A DNA stretch of 64,000 nucleotides, from positions 124,001 to 188,000 of the forward strand of contig NZ_MAEL01000054.1 in assembly GCF_009933335.1 (NCBI RefSeq). Reading direction: 5' to 3'. Made by a program: the position numbers and the translations under genes. This DNA is from Candidatus Enterococcus willemsii. GTDB taxonomy: Bacteria; Bacillota; Bacilli; Lactobacillales; Enterococcaceae. Below, piece by piece: positions 1 to 8,589 of this stretch. The notes under the pieces were generated by a model that saw only the letters and a program-made list of their open reading frames with translations, was not told the origin of the DNA and ran no database searches. Numbering within the stretch: position 1 is the stretch's first letter; each line of letters begins with the position of its first letter.

Positions 1-21
1 TTTATTGAATCGTTAAGCTAG
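1..21 (+). CDS. fliR: 3' end of the preceding flagellar gene, probably fliR (partial)
   Basis: Frame 1 reads Phe-Ile-Glu-Ser-Leu-Ser and then TAG at 19-21, a few bases before the flhB ribosome site. FliR, an export-gate membrane protein, normally precedes flhB in Firmicute flagellar operons, so this is probably its last six codons. Only position supports the name; six residues carry no family signal. Confidence 0.35.
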   Translation, partial: FIESLS

Positions 22-34
22 TGAGGTGAGGCAA

Positions 35-1099
35 ATGGCAGAAGGTGACAAAACAGAACAACCCACCCCCAAGCGTCTGAAAGATGCGAGGAAGCGTGGA
101 GAAGTGGCGAAAAGTCCTGATATTTCGTCATCGGTCTCCTTATTAATTTTTGCAGGAATGCTAATTCCACTTTGGACCTATGTCATGAAGAAATTATTGC
201 CATATCTGGTAACCTCCATTCAACACGTACATAATTATGAACATTTGATGGAAGATTTGCCAAAGATTGCTTTACAAGCAATCGCCGTGTTTTTACTAAC
301 TTGTTTGCCTTTTTTTGCGATTACATTGGTTGTCGGTTTTATAGCTAATTTTGTACAGGTCGGCGTCCTTTTTTCAGGAAAAGTGATTAAACCAGATTTC
401 AAGAAATTAAATCCTTTACAAGGTATGAAGCAATTATTTGGAAAGCAAACATTGATGAATCTTTTCAAAACACTTGTAAAATTTATAGTCGTCATTCTCT
501 TCTGTTATCAAAAAATACAGGATGCTATTCCAATATTGTTGAACTTAAGTACAGTTGGTACAGAAAAACCACTCCAATTTTTACTCGGTTTTGTACGTGG
601 TTTAGCACTACAAATTGGTATGATTTTGTTTGTACTAGCAATTATTGATTATATATTCCAACGTTATTCTCAACGGAAAAAACTGAAAATGACCAAACAA
701 GAAGTCAAAGAAGAATTCAAACAGATGGAAGGCGATCCGCAAGTGAAATCACAGCGGAAAGCGAAGTATCAGGCCATGGTTCGGAATGCGATTGCCAATG
801 TGAAAAATGCAACTGTCCTAATCACCAATCCAACCCATTATGCCATTGCTTTACGCTATCAGCCAGAGGAAGATGATGTACCAATTGTCTTAGCAAAAGG
901 TGCGGATGATTTAGCCCAACGGATGAAAGCGGAAGCGAAGTTACATGATATTCCAATGATTGAAAACAAAGCTGTTGCACGTGCCCTCTATCCAGAAATT
1001 GAGCCAGGAGATAGTATTCCAGTGGAGTGGTATGAAGCTATCGCGGAAATTATCGCCTTAGTATATCAATTAGAAGAAAAAAACAAAGGAAAATTGTAG
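35..1099 (+). CDS. flhB: FlhB, flagellar export switch protein
   Basis: FlhB is the substrate-specificity switch of the flagellar type III export apparatus in the cytoplasmic membrane. The protein has 354 residues. It opens with the family pattern GDKTEQPTPKRL, has four hydrophobic segments in the first 220 residues, and carries the autocleavage motif NPTH at residues 265-268. Cleavage between Asn and Pro is known to switch export from rod/hook to filament substrates. ATG at 35 was chosen over the in-frame GTG at 26 because the AGGTGAGG ribosome site lies just upstream of it and the GTG is inside that site. flhA follows after 23 bases. Confidence 0.97.
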   Translation: MAEGDKTEQPTPKRLKDARKRGEVAKSPDISSSVSLLIFAGMLIPLWTYVMKKLLPYLVTSIQHVHNYEHLMEDLPKIALQAIAVFLLTCLPFFAITLVVGFIANFVQVGVLFSGKVIKPDFKKLNPLQGMKQLFGKQTLMNLFKTLVKFIVVILFCYQKIQDAIPILLNLSTVGTEKPLQFLLGFVRGLALQIGMILFVLAIIDYIFQRYSQRKKLKMTKQEVKEEFKQMEGDPQVKSQRKAKYQAMVRNAIANVKNATVLITNPTHYAIALRYQPEEDDVPIVLAKGADDLAQRMKAEAKLHDIPMIENKAVARALYPEIEPGDSIPVEWYEAIAEIIALVYQLEEKNKGKL

Positions 1100-1122
1100 C
1101 ATATTAGAAAGTAGGAGAACGG

Positions 1123-3198
1123 ATGAACGAAGCAACAAATGAGAAGAAAAATAAATCAATCAATCTTGCAGACATACTAATTTCTGCGATTGTCGTAGGA
1201 ACAATTGGTTTAATTATTATTCCGTTACCTGCAGCAATACTGGACTTTTTAATCATTGTCAATTTAACAATTGCGATGAATATTCTGTTGATTACTTTGT
1301 TTACCAAAAATGTGTTGGAATTTGCCACCTTCCCGACAGTTCTATTAATTACGACGATGTTTCGTTTAGGCTTGAATTTATCGTCTACACGCTTGATTTT
1401 AACGAATGGAAGTGCAGGGCATGTCATTGATGCCTTTGCTAACGTTGTGGCTGGAAACAATTATATTGTCGGGATTATTTTATTTGTCATTATCATGATT
1501 GTTCAATTAGTTGTAGTAACTAACGGTTCGAGTCGGGTATCTGAAGTGTCTGCAAGATTTACTTTAGATGCGATGCCGGGGAAACAAATGGCGATTGATT
1601 CAGACTTAAATTCAGGTTTGATTACAGAAGACCAAGCAAGACAGCGACGCAAAGATTTACAACGAGAAGCTGATTTTTTTGGTTCAATGGATGGTGCTAG
1701 TAAATTCGTGAAAGGTGATGCCATTGCAGGCATCATGATCACATTGATTAATTTAATTGGTGGTGCCGTTATTTTTTCTCTCAATGGACAATTAACAATT
1801 GTTGAAGCCTTCTCACAATTTGGAAAATTATCAATTGGTGATGGGTTAGTCAGTTCCATTCCGTCATTATTGATTTCCGTTGCTTCAGGTATTATTGTCA
1901 CGCGTTCTGATAATTCGGTATCGTTTGGTTTGGATATCGCTGGCGACTTCATGCGTAATCCGCTGTTATTTCGAATTATTAGTGTCATTTTATTAGTCTT
2001 GGCAATTGTGCCGGGCTTCCCGTTTCTACCATTTGTGATTATCGCTGCTGCTTTATTTGGGATTAGCTTATTCATTAAGCAACAAGAAGAAAAAGCGATT
2101 ATTGAACAGAAAAAGCAAGCCCAAACTTTGGCGTTGCAACGGAAAAAAGAGCAACAGGAAGAGGAAGAATCGGTCTCAGCTTTTCAGGTAGAACCCATCT
2201 CGATTGAAATCGGCTATGCCTTAATTCCAATGGTGGATAGTACGTTAGATAATAGCTTAATGAATCGGATTGTTGCGATCCGCAAACAAAGTGCCCATGA
2301 GCTAGGTATTTTAGTAAATCCTGTCCGTATCAGAGATAATCTATACCTTGAACCCAATAATTACTCCATTAAAATTCGTGGAAATGAAGTCGGTAGCGGT
2401 GAAATTTATCCAAATAAATTTATGATTATCAGTAATGGCGAACCGTTTCCTTTCCAAGGACAGTTAACCAAGGAACCAGCCTTTAATTTAGATGCAATGT
2501 GGATTGAAGAAAAAGATAAAGATGCTGCTGATTTACAAGGATTTACAATTATTGAACCATTGACTGTCGTAGCGACCCACCTAAAAGAAATTATCTACAG
2601 TCACGCCTCTGAATTATTGGGACGTCAAGAAGTGAAGAAATTACTCGAAGGTATTAAAGAGCAATACAATGTCGTCATCGACGAATTAATTCCTGATATT
2701 ATGCGACTAGGGGAAGTACAAAAAGTTTTACAAAACTTATTGGATGAACAAATTCCCATTAATGATTTGGCTTCGATCTTAGAAACACTTGCGGATTACG
2801 GCATGGTTACCAAAGATATAGAAACGTTGACTGAATATGTACGTCAATCATTGAAACGCACAATTTCAGCCAAATATGCAGACAATACGCATTCAATCAA
2901 TGTTGTAGTCGTTCACCCGAAAGTCGAAGAAATTATCTTGCAAAGTATTCAAAAAACAGCAACTGGTTCCTATCCTGTCTTAAAACCAGATGTTGTGAAT
3001 GAGTTGTTAGAAAGATTAGGCATTTTACATCAACAATTAATGATGGAAAATGTGCCTCATGTTATTTTAGCATCACCAAAAATTCGTTTGGCATTTAGAA
3101 AATTAATTGCATTCAATTTCCCTGACATAGCTGTTTTATCACTGAATGAAATACCAAATGAAATGATGATAGAAACCGTAGCGAACTTAGAACTTTAA
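1123..3198 (+). CDS. flhA: FlhA, flagellar export gate protein
   Basis: FlhA forms the nonameric export gate ring of the flagellar secretion machine. The 691 residues match the family length. The N-terminal half has about eight hydrophobic segments (residues ~18-315) with the conserved cytoplasmic loop DAMPGKQMAID near 150. The C-terminal half (from ~345) is the soluble docking domain for chaperone-substrate complexes. A short charged coiled-coil-like linker rich in Lys, Gln and Glu (residues ~320-350) joins them. The sigma-28 gene follows almost at once; flhF and flhG, often found here in Bacillus and Clostridium, are absent. Confidence 0.97.
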   Translation: MNEATNEKKNKSINLADILISAIVVGTIGLIIIPLPAAILDFLIIVNLTIAMNILLITLFTKNVLEFATFPTVLLITTMFRLGLNLSSTRLILTNGSAGHVIDAFANVVAGNNYIVGIILFVIIMIVQLVVVTNGSSRVSEVSARFTLDAMPGKQMAIDSDLNSGLITEDQARQRRKDLQREADFFGSMDGASKFVKGDAIAGIMITLINLIGGAVIFSLNGQLTIVEAFSQFGKLSIGDGLVSSIPSLLISVASGIIVTRSDNSVSFGLDIAGDFMRNPLLFRIISVILLVLAIVPGFPFLPFVIIAAALFGISLFIKQQEEKAIIEQKKQAQTLALQRKKEQQEEEESVSAFQVEPISIEIGYALIPMVDSTLDNSLMNRIVAIRKQSAHELGILVNPVRIRDNLYLEPNNYSIKIRGNEVGSGEIYPNKFMIISNGEPFPFQGQLTKEPAFNLDAMWIEEKDKDAADLQGFTIIEPLTVVATHLKEIIYSHASELLGRQEVKKLLEGIKEQYNVVIDELIPDIMRLGEVQKVLQNLLDEQIPINDLASILETLADYGMVTKDIETLTEYVRQSLKRTISAKYADNTHSINVVVVHPKVEEIILQSIQKTATGSYPVLKPDVVNELLERLGILHQQLMMENVPHVILASPKIRLAFRKLIAFNFPDIAVLSLNEIPNEMMIETVANLEL

Positions 3199-3221
3199 TA
3201 ATGATGAAAGGAGGGCTTGGA

Positions 3222-3932
3222 ATGTATGAAATGAGTATGGAAGAAGAGATTATGAAATACTTACCTTTGGTTGAGCGAGTGGTGAACCGAATTGGGATTA
3301 AAAATCATGAGTATGAACCTGGCGATTTATTTAATATTGGCGTAATTGGCTTAATGGATGCTATTCATAAATTTGACGCCTCTAAAAAAGTACCGTTTGA
3401 AAGCTATGCAGCTATTCGTATCCGTGGCGCTGTGATTGATGAGGTTCGTAAAAATGCCAAGCTCTCCAGATATAAAATGGCGAATGTCAATGCTTATTAC
3501 AAAGCTAAACAAGACTTGGAACAGACATTAAAACGTGAAGTCACGGACAGTGAAGTATGTACAGAAATGAAAATTAATCAAAGTCAACTAGCAGATATTT
3601 TTGATAGTATTCATTATTTAGCTAGTATCTCATTAGAAGACACCTTGTTTAACCAAGAAGATGATGGTGTGGAATTAAAAGATACCTTACGCGATACGTC
3701 GACTAAATCAGCAGAAGAACAATTATTAGATACTGAGCATAAAGATGCATTACAGCATAGTATTGAGCAACTAACAGAAAGAGAACAATTATTGTTAAGC
3801 TTATACTATAAGGAAGAGTTGACATTACGAGAAATTGCGGAAGTCTTGGAAATTTCGATTGCAAGAGTCTCTCAAATTCACGGCAAAACAATTAGTAAAT
3901 TGAAAAAGCTCATCGAGGAGGAAATGGCATGA
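3222..3932 (+). CDS. fliA: FliA/SigD family sigma-28 factor
   Basis: This is an RNA polymerase sigma factor of the flagellar sigma-28 group. The 236-residue protein has region 2 (from about YLPLVERVVNRI through DLFNIGVIGLMDAI and the RIRGAVIDEVRK segment), region 3, and a region 4 helix-turn-helix (LREIAEVLEISIARVSQIH). ATG at 3222 is used because AAAGGAGGG sits just upstream; the earlier in-frame ATGs at 3201 and 3204 lie ahead of or inside that site. It should read the TAAA/GCCGATAN promoters seen before the MCP, flgM, fliC, fliD and motA, and be held by the FlgM encoded at 16121. Its stop overlaps the next start as ATGA. Confidence 0.95.
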   Translation: MYEMSMEEEIMKYLPLVERVVNRIGIKNHEYEPGDLFNIGVIGLMDAIHKFDASKKVPFESYAAIRIRGAVIDEVRKNAKLSRYKMANVNAYYKAKQDLEQTLKREVTDSEVCTEMKINQSQLADIFDSIHYLASISLEDTLFNQEDDGVELKDTLRDTSTKSAEEQLLDTEHKDALQHSIEQLTEREQLLLSLYYKEELTLREIAEVLEISIARVSQIHGKTISKLKKLIEEEMA

Positions 3933-4630
3933 TTCGCGCATTTGATACATTAACAAAAAACTTTGATATTTTACAAAAGAGACAAGAAAATATTAGCAGT
4001 AATATGGCTAATTCCCAAACGACAGGCTACCAGTCGAAGCAATTATTTCAACAAACATTAAGAGAAGTCGAGATACATAACTATCAAAACGGAGCCCGAC
4101 TGGATCAACGGAATGATTTGGGGACGTTTACTTTCGGAAATGAAATTGGCGGTATCAATTTAAATATGGAAAAAGGTGCTTTTGAAGAAACCGGTCGACC
4201 CACTGATTTTGCAATTGGAACAGAAGGTTATTTTGCTGTACGTCTACCTAACGGGCAAACAGGTTATACCCGAAATGGTAATTTCGTGTTAAATGACCAG
4301 AACCAATATACAACGCAAGAGGGTTATCTTGTTCTTGGAGGAAATAATCAACCAGTCCTAGCAGAAAATCCTAATTTTCAAGTTGTGACATTTGCTAATC
4401 CACAAGCACTGACTAGTGAAGGTAATACGTATTTTCAAAGTAATGCAGCGGTTCAAGCTGTAGAAAATCCGCGTGTTTTTCAAGGATATTTAGAAACATC
4501 AAATGTGACTGTTGCAGATGAGATGGTTGCTATGATTCAGACCTCTCGTGAATTTGAAGCAAATCAAAAAGTCTTAAGTACGACAAATGAAACATTACGT
4601 AAAACAGTCAATGAATTAGGTAGATTCTAA
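3929..4630 (+). CDS. Flagellar hook/basal-body rod protein (FlgF/FlgG family, FlhO-like)
   Basis: A 233-residue axial protein of the flagellar rod or hook. The N-terminus has the family pattern NISSNMANSQTTGYQSK (residues ~21-37), the middle has the FAIGTEGYFAVRLPNGQTGYTR core, and the C-terminus ends in the amphipathic helix around MIQTSREFEANQKVL that packs in the axial core. It starts inside the sigma-gene stop (ATGA overlap), so translation is probably coupled. With the next gene it forms a pair like Bacillus FlhO/FlhP. FlgF or FlgG would be equally fair names; family membership is certain and the exact rod position is not. Confidence 0.9.
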   Translation: MIRAFDTLTKNFDILQKRQENISSNMANSQTTGYQSKQLFQQTLREVEIHNYQNGARLDQRNDLGTFTFGNEIGGINLNMEKGAFEETGRPTDFAIGTEGYFAVRLPNGQTGYTRNGNFVLNDQNQYTTQEGYLVLGGNNQPVLAENPNFQVVTFANPQALTSEGNTYFQSNAAVQAVENPRVFQGYLETSNVTVADEMVAMIQTSREFEANQKVLSTTNETLRKTVNELGRF

Positions 4631-4643
4631 AGGAGAAAAGTAA

Positions 4644-5426
4644 ATGAACTTAAATAGCTTATTACATGTGAGTCGTTCTGGCGTCAACGGGATGCAAAAG
4701 AAAATGGACGTCACATCAAACAACATTGCGAATGTTAATACGACTGGTTATAAAGAAAAACAAGTCAGTTTTCGCGAATTATTGAACAATCCAACCACAA
4801 ATAATGATGCACCTCTTGCTGCCAATGCACAAGTAGCGTTGAGCCGAGGGACAGGTGCGGATGAACAGAGTGTTAATTTTAGTCAAGGAAGTTATTTGCA
4901 AACTAATTCTCCGTACGATTTTGCCATTCAAGGAGCCGGTTTTTTTGGTGTTCGTGATGCCGACAATCAATTAGTGTTAACGCGAGATGGAAATTTTGGA
5001 CGCGATGAGGTGGGACGTTTAGTAAATAACCGTGGACAAGCAGTTGAAATGAATTTAACTGTGCCTTACCAAGAGTGGCCAACAGGAACGCCCGTGGTAG
5101 ATACATATGGCAATGTATCAATTGTAGATGGTGGTACGACAACAAATGTGGGCCGTTTAGTAATGTATTTGCCAGAAAATAACGAGAACTTAATTGCTGA
5201 TGGGAACAATCAATATCGTGTAGCTGCTGGCACAAATCTAGCAACTTCCGATGCAAATCCAGAATTGTTTGGTGATATTGCTCAAAACAGGTTAGAAAAT
5301 TCAAATGTAAATTTAGCGCAATCGATGACGGATATGATTGCCACCCAGCGTGCCTATTCGTTGAATATCCGTGTGTTACAAAGTACAGATGAGATGTTAA
5401 GTGTTGTTAACCGATTTACAGAATAA
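4644..5426 (+). CDS. flgG: Flagellar hook/basal-body rod protein (FlgG family, FlhP-like)
   Basis: A 260-residue axial protein. The N-terminal motif reads VTSNNIANVNTTGYK (about residues 24-38), and the central part has the FlgG-like FAIQGAGFFGVR and LTRDGNFGRD pattern. The C-terminal helix SMTDMIATQRAYSLNIRVLQSTDEML is typical of the distal rod protein. A ribosome site AAAGGAG precedes ATG 4644. It is the second of two tandem rod-type genes after the sigma factor. FlgG forms the distal rod crossing the cell wall in Gram-positive cells. Confidence 0.92.
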   Translation: MNLNSLLHVSRSGVNGMQKKMDVTSNNIANVNTTGYKEKQVSFRELLNNPTTNNDAPLAANAQVALSRGTGADEQSVNFSQGSYLQTNSPYDFAIQGAGFFGVRDADNQLVLTRDGNFGRDEVGRLVNNRGQAVEMNLTVPYQEWPTGTPVVDTYGNVSIVDGGTTTNVGRLVMYLPENNENLIADGNNQYRVAAGTNLATSDANPELFGDIAQNRLENSNVNLAQSMTDMIATQRAYSLNIRVLQSTDEMLSVVNRFTE

Positions 5427-5441
5427 TTAAAGGTGAAGGTC

Positions 5442-6155
5442 ATGATCAAAGTTAAAAATGCCACGAAGCGATACAACAAAACCGCAAAACCGGCAGTCAA
5501 AGATATCTCTTTTCAAATGAAATCCGGCGAGTTTATCTATTTGATTGGACCAAGCGGCTCAGGAAAATCAACATTGCTGAAACTATTATCAAAAGAAGTA
5601 ACATTAACGCAAGGTTCGATTCAAGTGGATAATATTAGAGTTGAAAAAATTAATACGTCGAAACTCTATGTACTCCGTAGAAAACTAGGTGTAGTTAGTC
5701 AAGAAGATATTTTTTTACCCCAACAAACGGTGTATCAAAATGTGATTTTTGCTTTACAAGCAGTTGAAACAAACTATCAACAAATAAAAGAGCGTGCAAC
5801 AGCCGTCCTATCCCAAGTTGGTATGTTGGAGTACAGTGAACAATTGATTGAAAATTTGTCTATTGGACAACGGAAAAAAGTTGCTATTGCTCGTGCATTG
5901 GTCAATCAGCCTTTATTACTTATAGCAGATGAACCTACAGCGAATCTTGACGTTAAGTCCGCTGTAGAAATGATGAAATTATTTTTGCGAATTAACGAGA
6001 TGGGGACATCTGTGATGATTGCCACTCACGATAGTACGATGGTCAACTCAATCCGCAAACGAGTGATTGAACTTTCAAATGGTGAGATTGTTCGAGACGA
6101 CAAGTTCGGAGGTTATACCCGCTTTTCGGATCCAAAAGATGTCTATGTTTGGTAA
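5442..6155 (+). CDS. FtsE-like ABC ATPase inside the flagellar operon
   Basis: A 237-residue ABC ATPase. Visible motifs are Walker A GPSGSGKST (36-44), a Q-loop near VSQED (~85), a shortened signature LSIGQ (139-143), Walker B LLLIADEPT (~158-166) and a switch His in ATHD (~195). The overall pattern, with ADEPTANLD after Walker B, is closest to the FtsE/LolD/MacB group, which works with FtsX-type membrane partners. No FtsX or permease gene is next to it. ATG 5442 was chosen because AAAGGTG lies upstream of it. It starts 15 bases after the FlgG-family gene with no terminator, so it is probably co-transcribed. A role in the flagellum is inference from position only. Confidence 0.85.
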   Translation: MIKVKNATKRYNKTAKPAVKDISFQMKSGEFIYLIGPSGSGKSTLLKLLSKEVTLTQGSIQVDNIRVEKINTSKLYVLRRKLGVVSQEDIFLPQQTVYQNVIFALQAVETNYQQIKERATAVLSQVGMLEYSEQLIENLSIGQRKKVAIARALVNQPLLLIADEPTANLDVKSAVEMMKLFLRINEMGTSVMIATHDSTMVNSIRKRVIELSNGEIVRDDKFGGYTRFSDPKDVYVW

Positions 6156-6160
6156 GACGC

Positions 6161-6187
6161 TTTAATTTTTACTAGAATATCCGATAG
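6161..6187 (+). promoter_or_regulatory. Candidate sigma-28 promoter before the chemotaxis block
   Basis: The element TCCGATAG (6180-6187) matches the sigma-28 -10 consensus GCCGATAT at six of eight positions. Upstream, TTTAAT (6161-6166) is only a weak match to the TAAA -35 and its spacing is not exact. It lies between the ABC ATPase gene and the MCP gene. It is weaker than the copies at 19464 and 22949. Confidence 0.55.
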
Positions 6188-6290
6188 TTATGACAGGACT
6201 ATCATTTCTGGCGAAAAGGAGGGTACGATAAGCGTCAAAGATAGGGTCTAAATTGGTTGAACATATTATTGTTGTAGAGAGGATAAGCAA

Positions 6291-7580
6291 ATGAAGATCA
6301 AATCATTTTTTTCACGCGTTCCGTTAAGTAGTATTATTTCATTGGTAAGCACAGGGGTAGTCTTGTTTGCGGGCTACTTCTTTGTTTTGAAACCGAGTGG
6401 AGATACCACTATTATTCATTCTTATACCCAGTTTTCGGTTGTTGTATTGATTTTATCGGTTTTGTTATCGACGGTTTATACTATTGTTTCAAAAAGGCAA
6501 CGTGAAGTAATTCTAAATCAGTTGTCAGAACAATTAGCGCATGTTAGTCAAGGAGATTTTCAACAATTTGATAAAAAGCAAATTCATACGACAAACCCAA
6601 TTATGCATCAATTAGTTGAGCGTTTTAGTAATATTGCCAATACGTTCAAAGCATTGATTTTAGGAATGAAAGATGAAAGTACACGCATGAATGATATGGC
6701 GGTGCAACTAGATGAAACCGCACAAAATATTCAAACTTCTGTAGAGAATATTCAAGAAAATATGGATCATATTGCTGATGCAGCAGGGATTGAAGCCGCT
6801 GATGCTGAACAAACGGTCCAAGAGATGAATGAGCTAGCGAGTGATATTGAGGCAATCAATAGTGCTATTGAGCAAATGGATGGATATATTGAACAAGCAC
6901 AAAAAAGTAATGTTCGCAATGCTGAAATGATGTTCAAAGTTTATGAATACTGGGAGCTTGAACGAATGGAACAATCACAGTTAGTGGATGAAATGAAAGG
7001 AATGGACCAAGATATCCAAAGTATTGGACAAATTGTTCAATTGATTAATGATATCTCGGAACAAACCAATCTATTAGCACTAAATGCGTCGATTGAAGCC
7101 GCTCGTGCTGGAGAAGCTGGTCATGGGTTTGCCATTGTTGCTGATGAAGTACGAACATTGGCTGAACAAAGTAGCCAATCAACAAAAAATATCCGTAAAA
7201 TTATGGAAAATATCCGTAATAAATCAGAAAAAATGGTTAAAACAGTGGCAACTTCTTTTGAGAGCGGTGAAAAACAAACACAAACGCTTAACAAAGCGAT
7301 TGAATCGGCAAATGAGATTACGGATATTGTCGATATGTTCATTACAAGCATTCAATCAGTTGAAGCACATATCAAGAGCATTGTGATAAAAAAAGGGCTT
7401 GTCCAACAATCAGTCAGCAATATTTCTGAGGCAATTTCTGATACTTCTGCTAGTACACAAGAAGTGAGTTCGAACTTAGAAACGGTATCTTTAGTAGTAG
7501 AAAATTTAGAAAAAGAAGTTCAGGAAATTGCAAATACCGCAATGATTTTGAAATTCCAAGTAGACCAATTTAAACTATAA
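6291..7580 (+). CDS. Methyl-accepting chemotaxis protein without an outside sensor domain
   Basis: A 429-residue chemoreceptor. Two hydrophobic segments (about residues 13-31 and 47-66) are joined by only about 15 residues, so no extracellular ligand domain exists. A HAMP-like stretch follows, then a long helical region and the conserved hairpin tip [25 protein letters not shown] (written here in part; the tip spans about residues 253-277), ending in [12 protein letters not shown]. The tip is the known contact for CheA and CheW. No C-terminal CheR-binding pentapeptide is seen. It heads the chemotaxis block behind a sigma-28-like promoter and a GAGAGGA ribosome site. It may sense from the membrane or cytoplasm, or through a partner. 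Confidence 0.93.
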   Translation: MKIKSFFSRVPLSSIISLVSTGVVLFAGYFFVLKPSGDTTIIHSYTQFSVVVLILSVLLSTVYTIVSKRQREVILNQLSEQLAHVSQGDFQQFDKKQIHTTNPIMHQLVERFSNIANTFKALILGMKDESTRMNDMAVQLDETAQNIQTSVENIQENMDHIADAAGIEAADAEQTVQEMNELASDIEAINSAIEQMDGYIEQAQKSNVRNAEMMFKVYEYWELERMEQSQLVDEMKGMDQDIQSIGQIVQLINDISEQTNLLALNASIEAARAGEAGHGFAIVADEVRTLAEQSSQSTKNIRKIMENIRNKSEKMVKTVATSFESGEKQTQTLNKAIESANEITDIVDMFITSIQSVEAHIKSIVIKKGLVQQSVSNISEAISDTSASTQEVSSNLETVSLVVENLEKEVQEIANTAMILKFQVDQFKL

Positions 7581-7613
7581 AGTGAAAATTTTGAATAAAG
7601 GAAGAATACAAGT

Positions 7614-8099
7614 ATGGAACAATATGTTGTGTTTAAGAGTCACAATCAACTTTTCGCCATTCGTGTCAAAAACGTTGATCGTGTAATTGAAGCCAATCGT
7701 TTTATTGCTTTACCTGAAGTTGCGGAATTTATTTTAGGCGTGTATGAATATCACGATAATATGATTCCAATTGTGGATGTACGCAAAAAGCTCTTCGGAA
7801 AATTCTCAGAACAATCTGAAGAAAGTAAAGTTATTTTATGTCGTTGGCAAAATCACTCACAAGGATTATATGTAGAGGATATTATTGGTATTTCCTATAT
7901 GGAAGAGACGAATTATGAACAAGATTTTGTTCAAGCGTTATTGAAAAAAGGCTATATTGAGAAATTCTTAAAACTAGAAGATGAAGTTGTGATGCTAATT
8001 GAATTGGATTATCTATTTAACAATGAACAGACGAAGCAAGCATTTTTAGAGTTAGAACAATTAGCAAATGCTGAGGAAAATGGCGATGGTTCAAACTGA
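7614..8099 (+). CDS. cheW: CheW-like coupling protein, first copy
   Basis: A 161-residue protein of the CheW fold, which links chemoreceptors to CheA. The pattern VVFKSHNQLFAIRVKNVDRVIE at the start and the later GVYEYHDNMIPIVDVRKKLFG match the core CheW beta-barrel motifs, although the usual GxxxLRG loop reads GVYEYHD. A C-terminal extension of about 25 residues is acidic. Its end overlaps the cheD start by 14 bases, which suggests coupling. A second, more typical CheW is encoded at 13449, so the two copies may serve different receptors. Confidence 0.85.
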   Translation: MEQYVVFKSHNQLFAIRVKNVDRVIEANRFIALPEVAEFILGVYEYHDNMIPIVDVRKKLFGKFSEQSEESKVILCRWQNHSQGLYVEDIIGISYMEETNYEQDFVQALLKKGYIEKFLKLEDEVVMLIELDYLFNNEQTKQAFLELEQLANAEENGDGSN

Positions 8100-8577
8100 T
8101 ATCCGTGTAGGAATTTCTGATTATAAACTTGGAAAAGCCCCTGATAAACTGATTACCGTTGGCTTAGGTTCATGTATCGGAACGATTATTTATGATGAAA
8201 AAACCAAGATTGGTGGACTTAGTCATATTATGTTACCTGATAGTCGTGCATTTGCAACGAAGCAAGATGTCAAAGTAGCTAAGTTTGCTGACTTAGCATT
8301 ACCTCAAATGGTAAAGGAATTAAAAAAAGAAATTCCTTTTCCACGTCTGAAAGCTAAAATTGTTGGTGGGGCAAGTATGTTTGAATTTAATGCTACGGCA
8401 TCTGCGACAGGAATTGGTCAACGGAACATTGAAGCGGTAGAACAAGTATTAAAAGAATTACGTATTCAAATTGTTGCTAAACATGTCGGCGGCAATGCAG
8501 GTCGAACAATGATAGTTGATTTAAATGATTTTACAACGACTGTTCGAATTGTAAATAAGGATATAGTCTATATTTGA
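8086..8577 (+). CDS. cheD: CheD, chemoreceptor glutamine deamidase
   Basis: CheD deamidates receptor glutamines and is regulated by CheC. With ATG at 8086 the protein has 163 residues. The catalytic set known from the family is present: Cys30 in GLGSCIG, His47 in GGLSHIMLP, and Thr24 in LITVG. The C-terminal part shows GGNAGRTMIVD. ATG 8086 is preferred because GAGGAAAA lies at a workable distance upstream; ATG 8080 is too close to it. The gene sits between cheW and cheB, and cheC is encoded at 12459, so the CheC-CheD-CheY adaptation loop known from Bacillus can operate. Confidence 0.95.
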   Translation: MVQTDIRVGISDYKLGKAPDKLITVGLGSCIGTIIYDEKTKIGGLSHIMLPDSRAFATKQDVKVAKFADLALPQMVKELKKEIPFPRLKAKIVGGASMFEFNATASATGIGQRNIEAVEQVLKELRIQIVAKHVGGNAGRTMIVDLNDFTTTVRIVNKDIVYI

Positions 8578-8589
8578 AGGAGAAGACAG

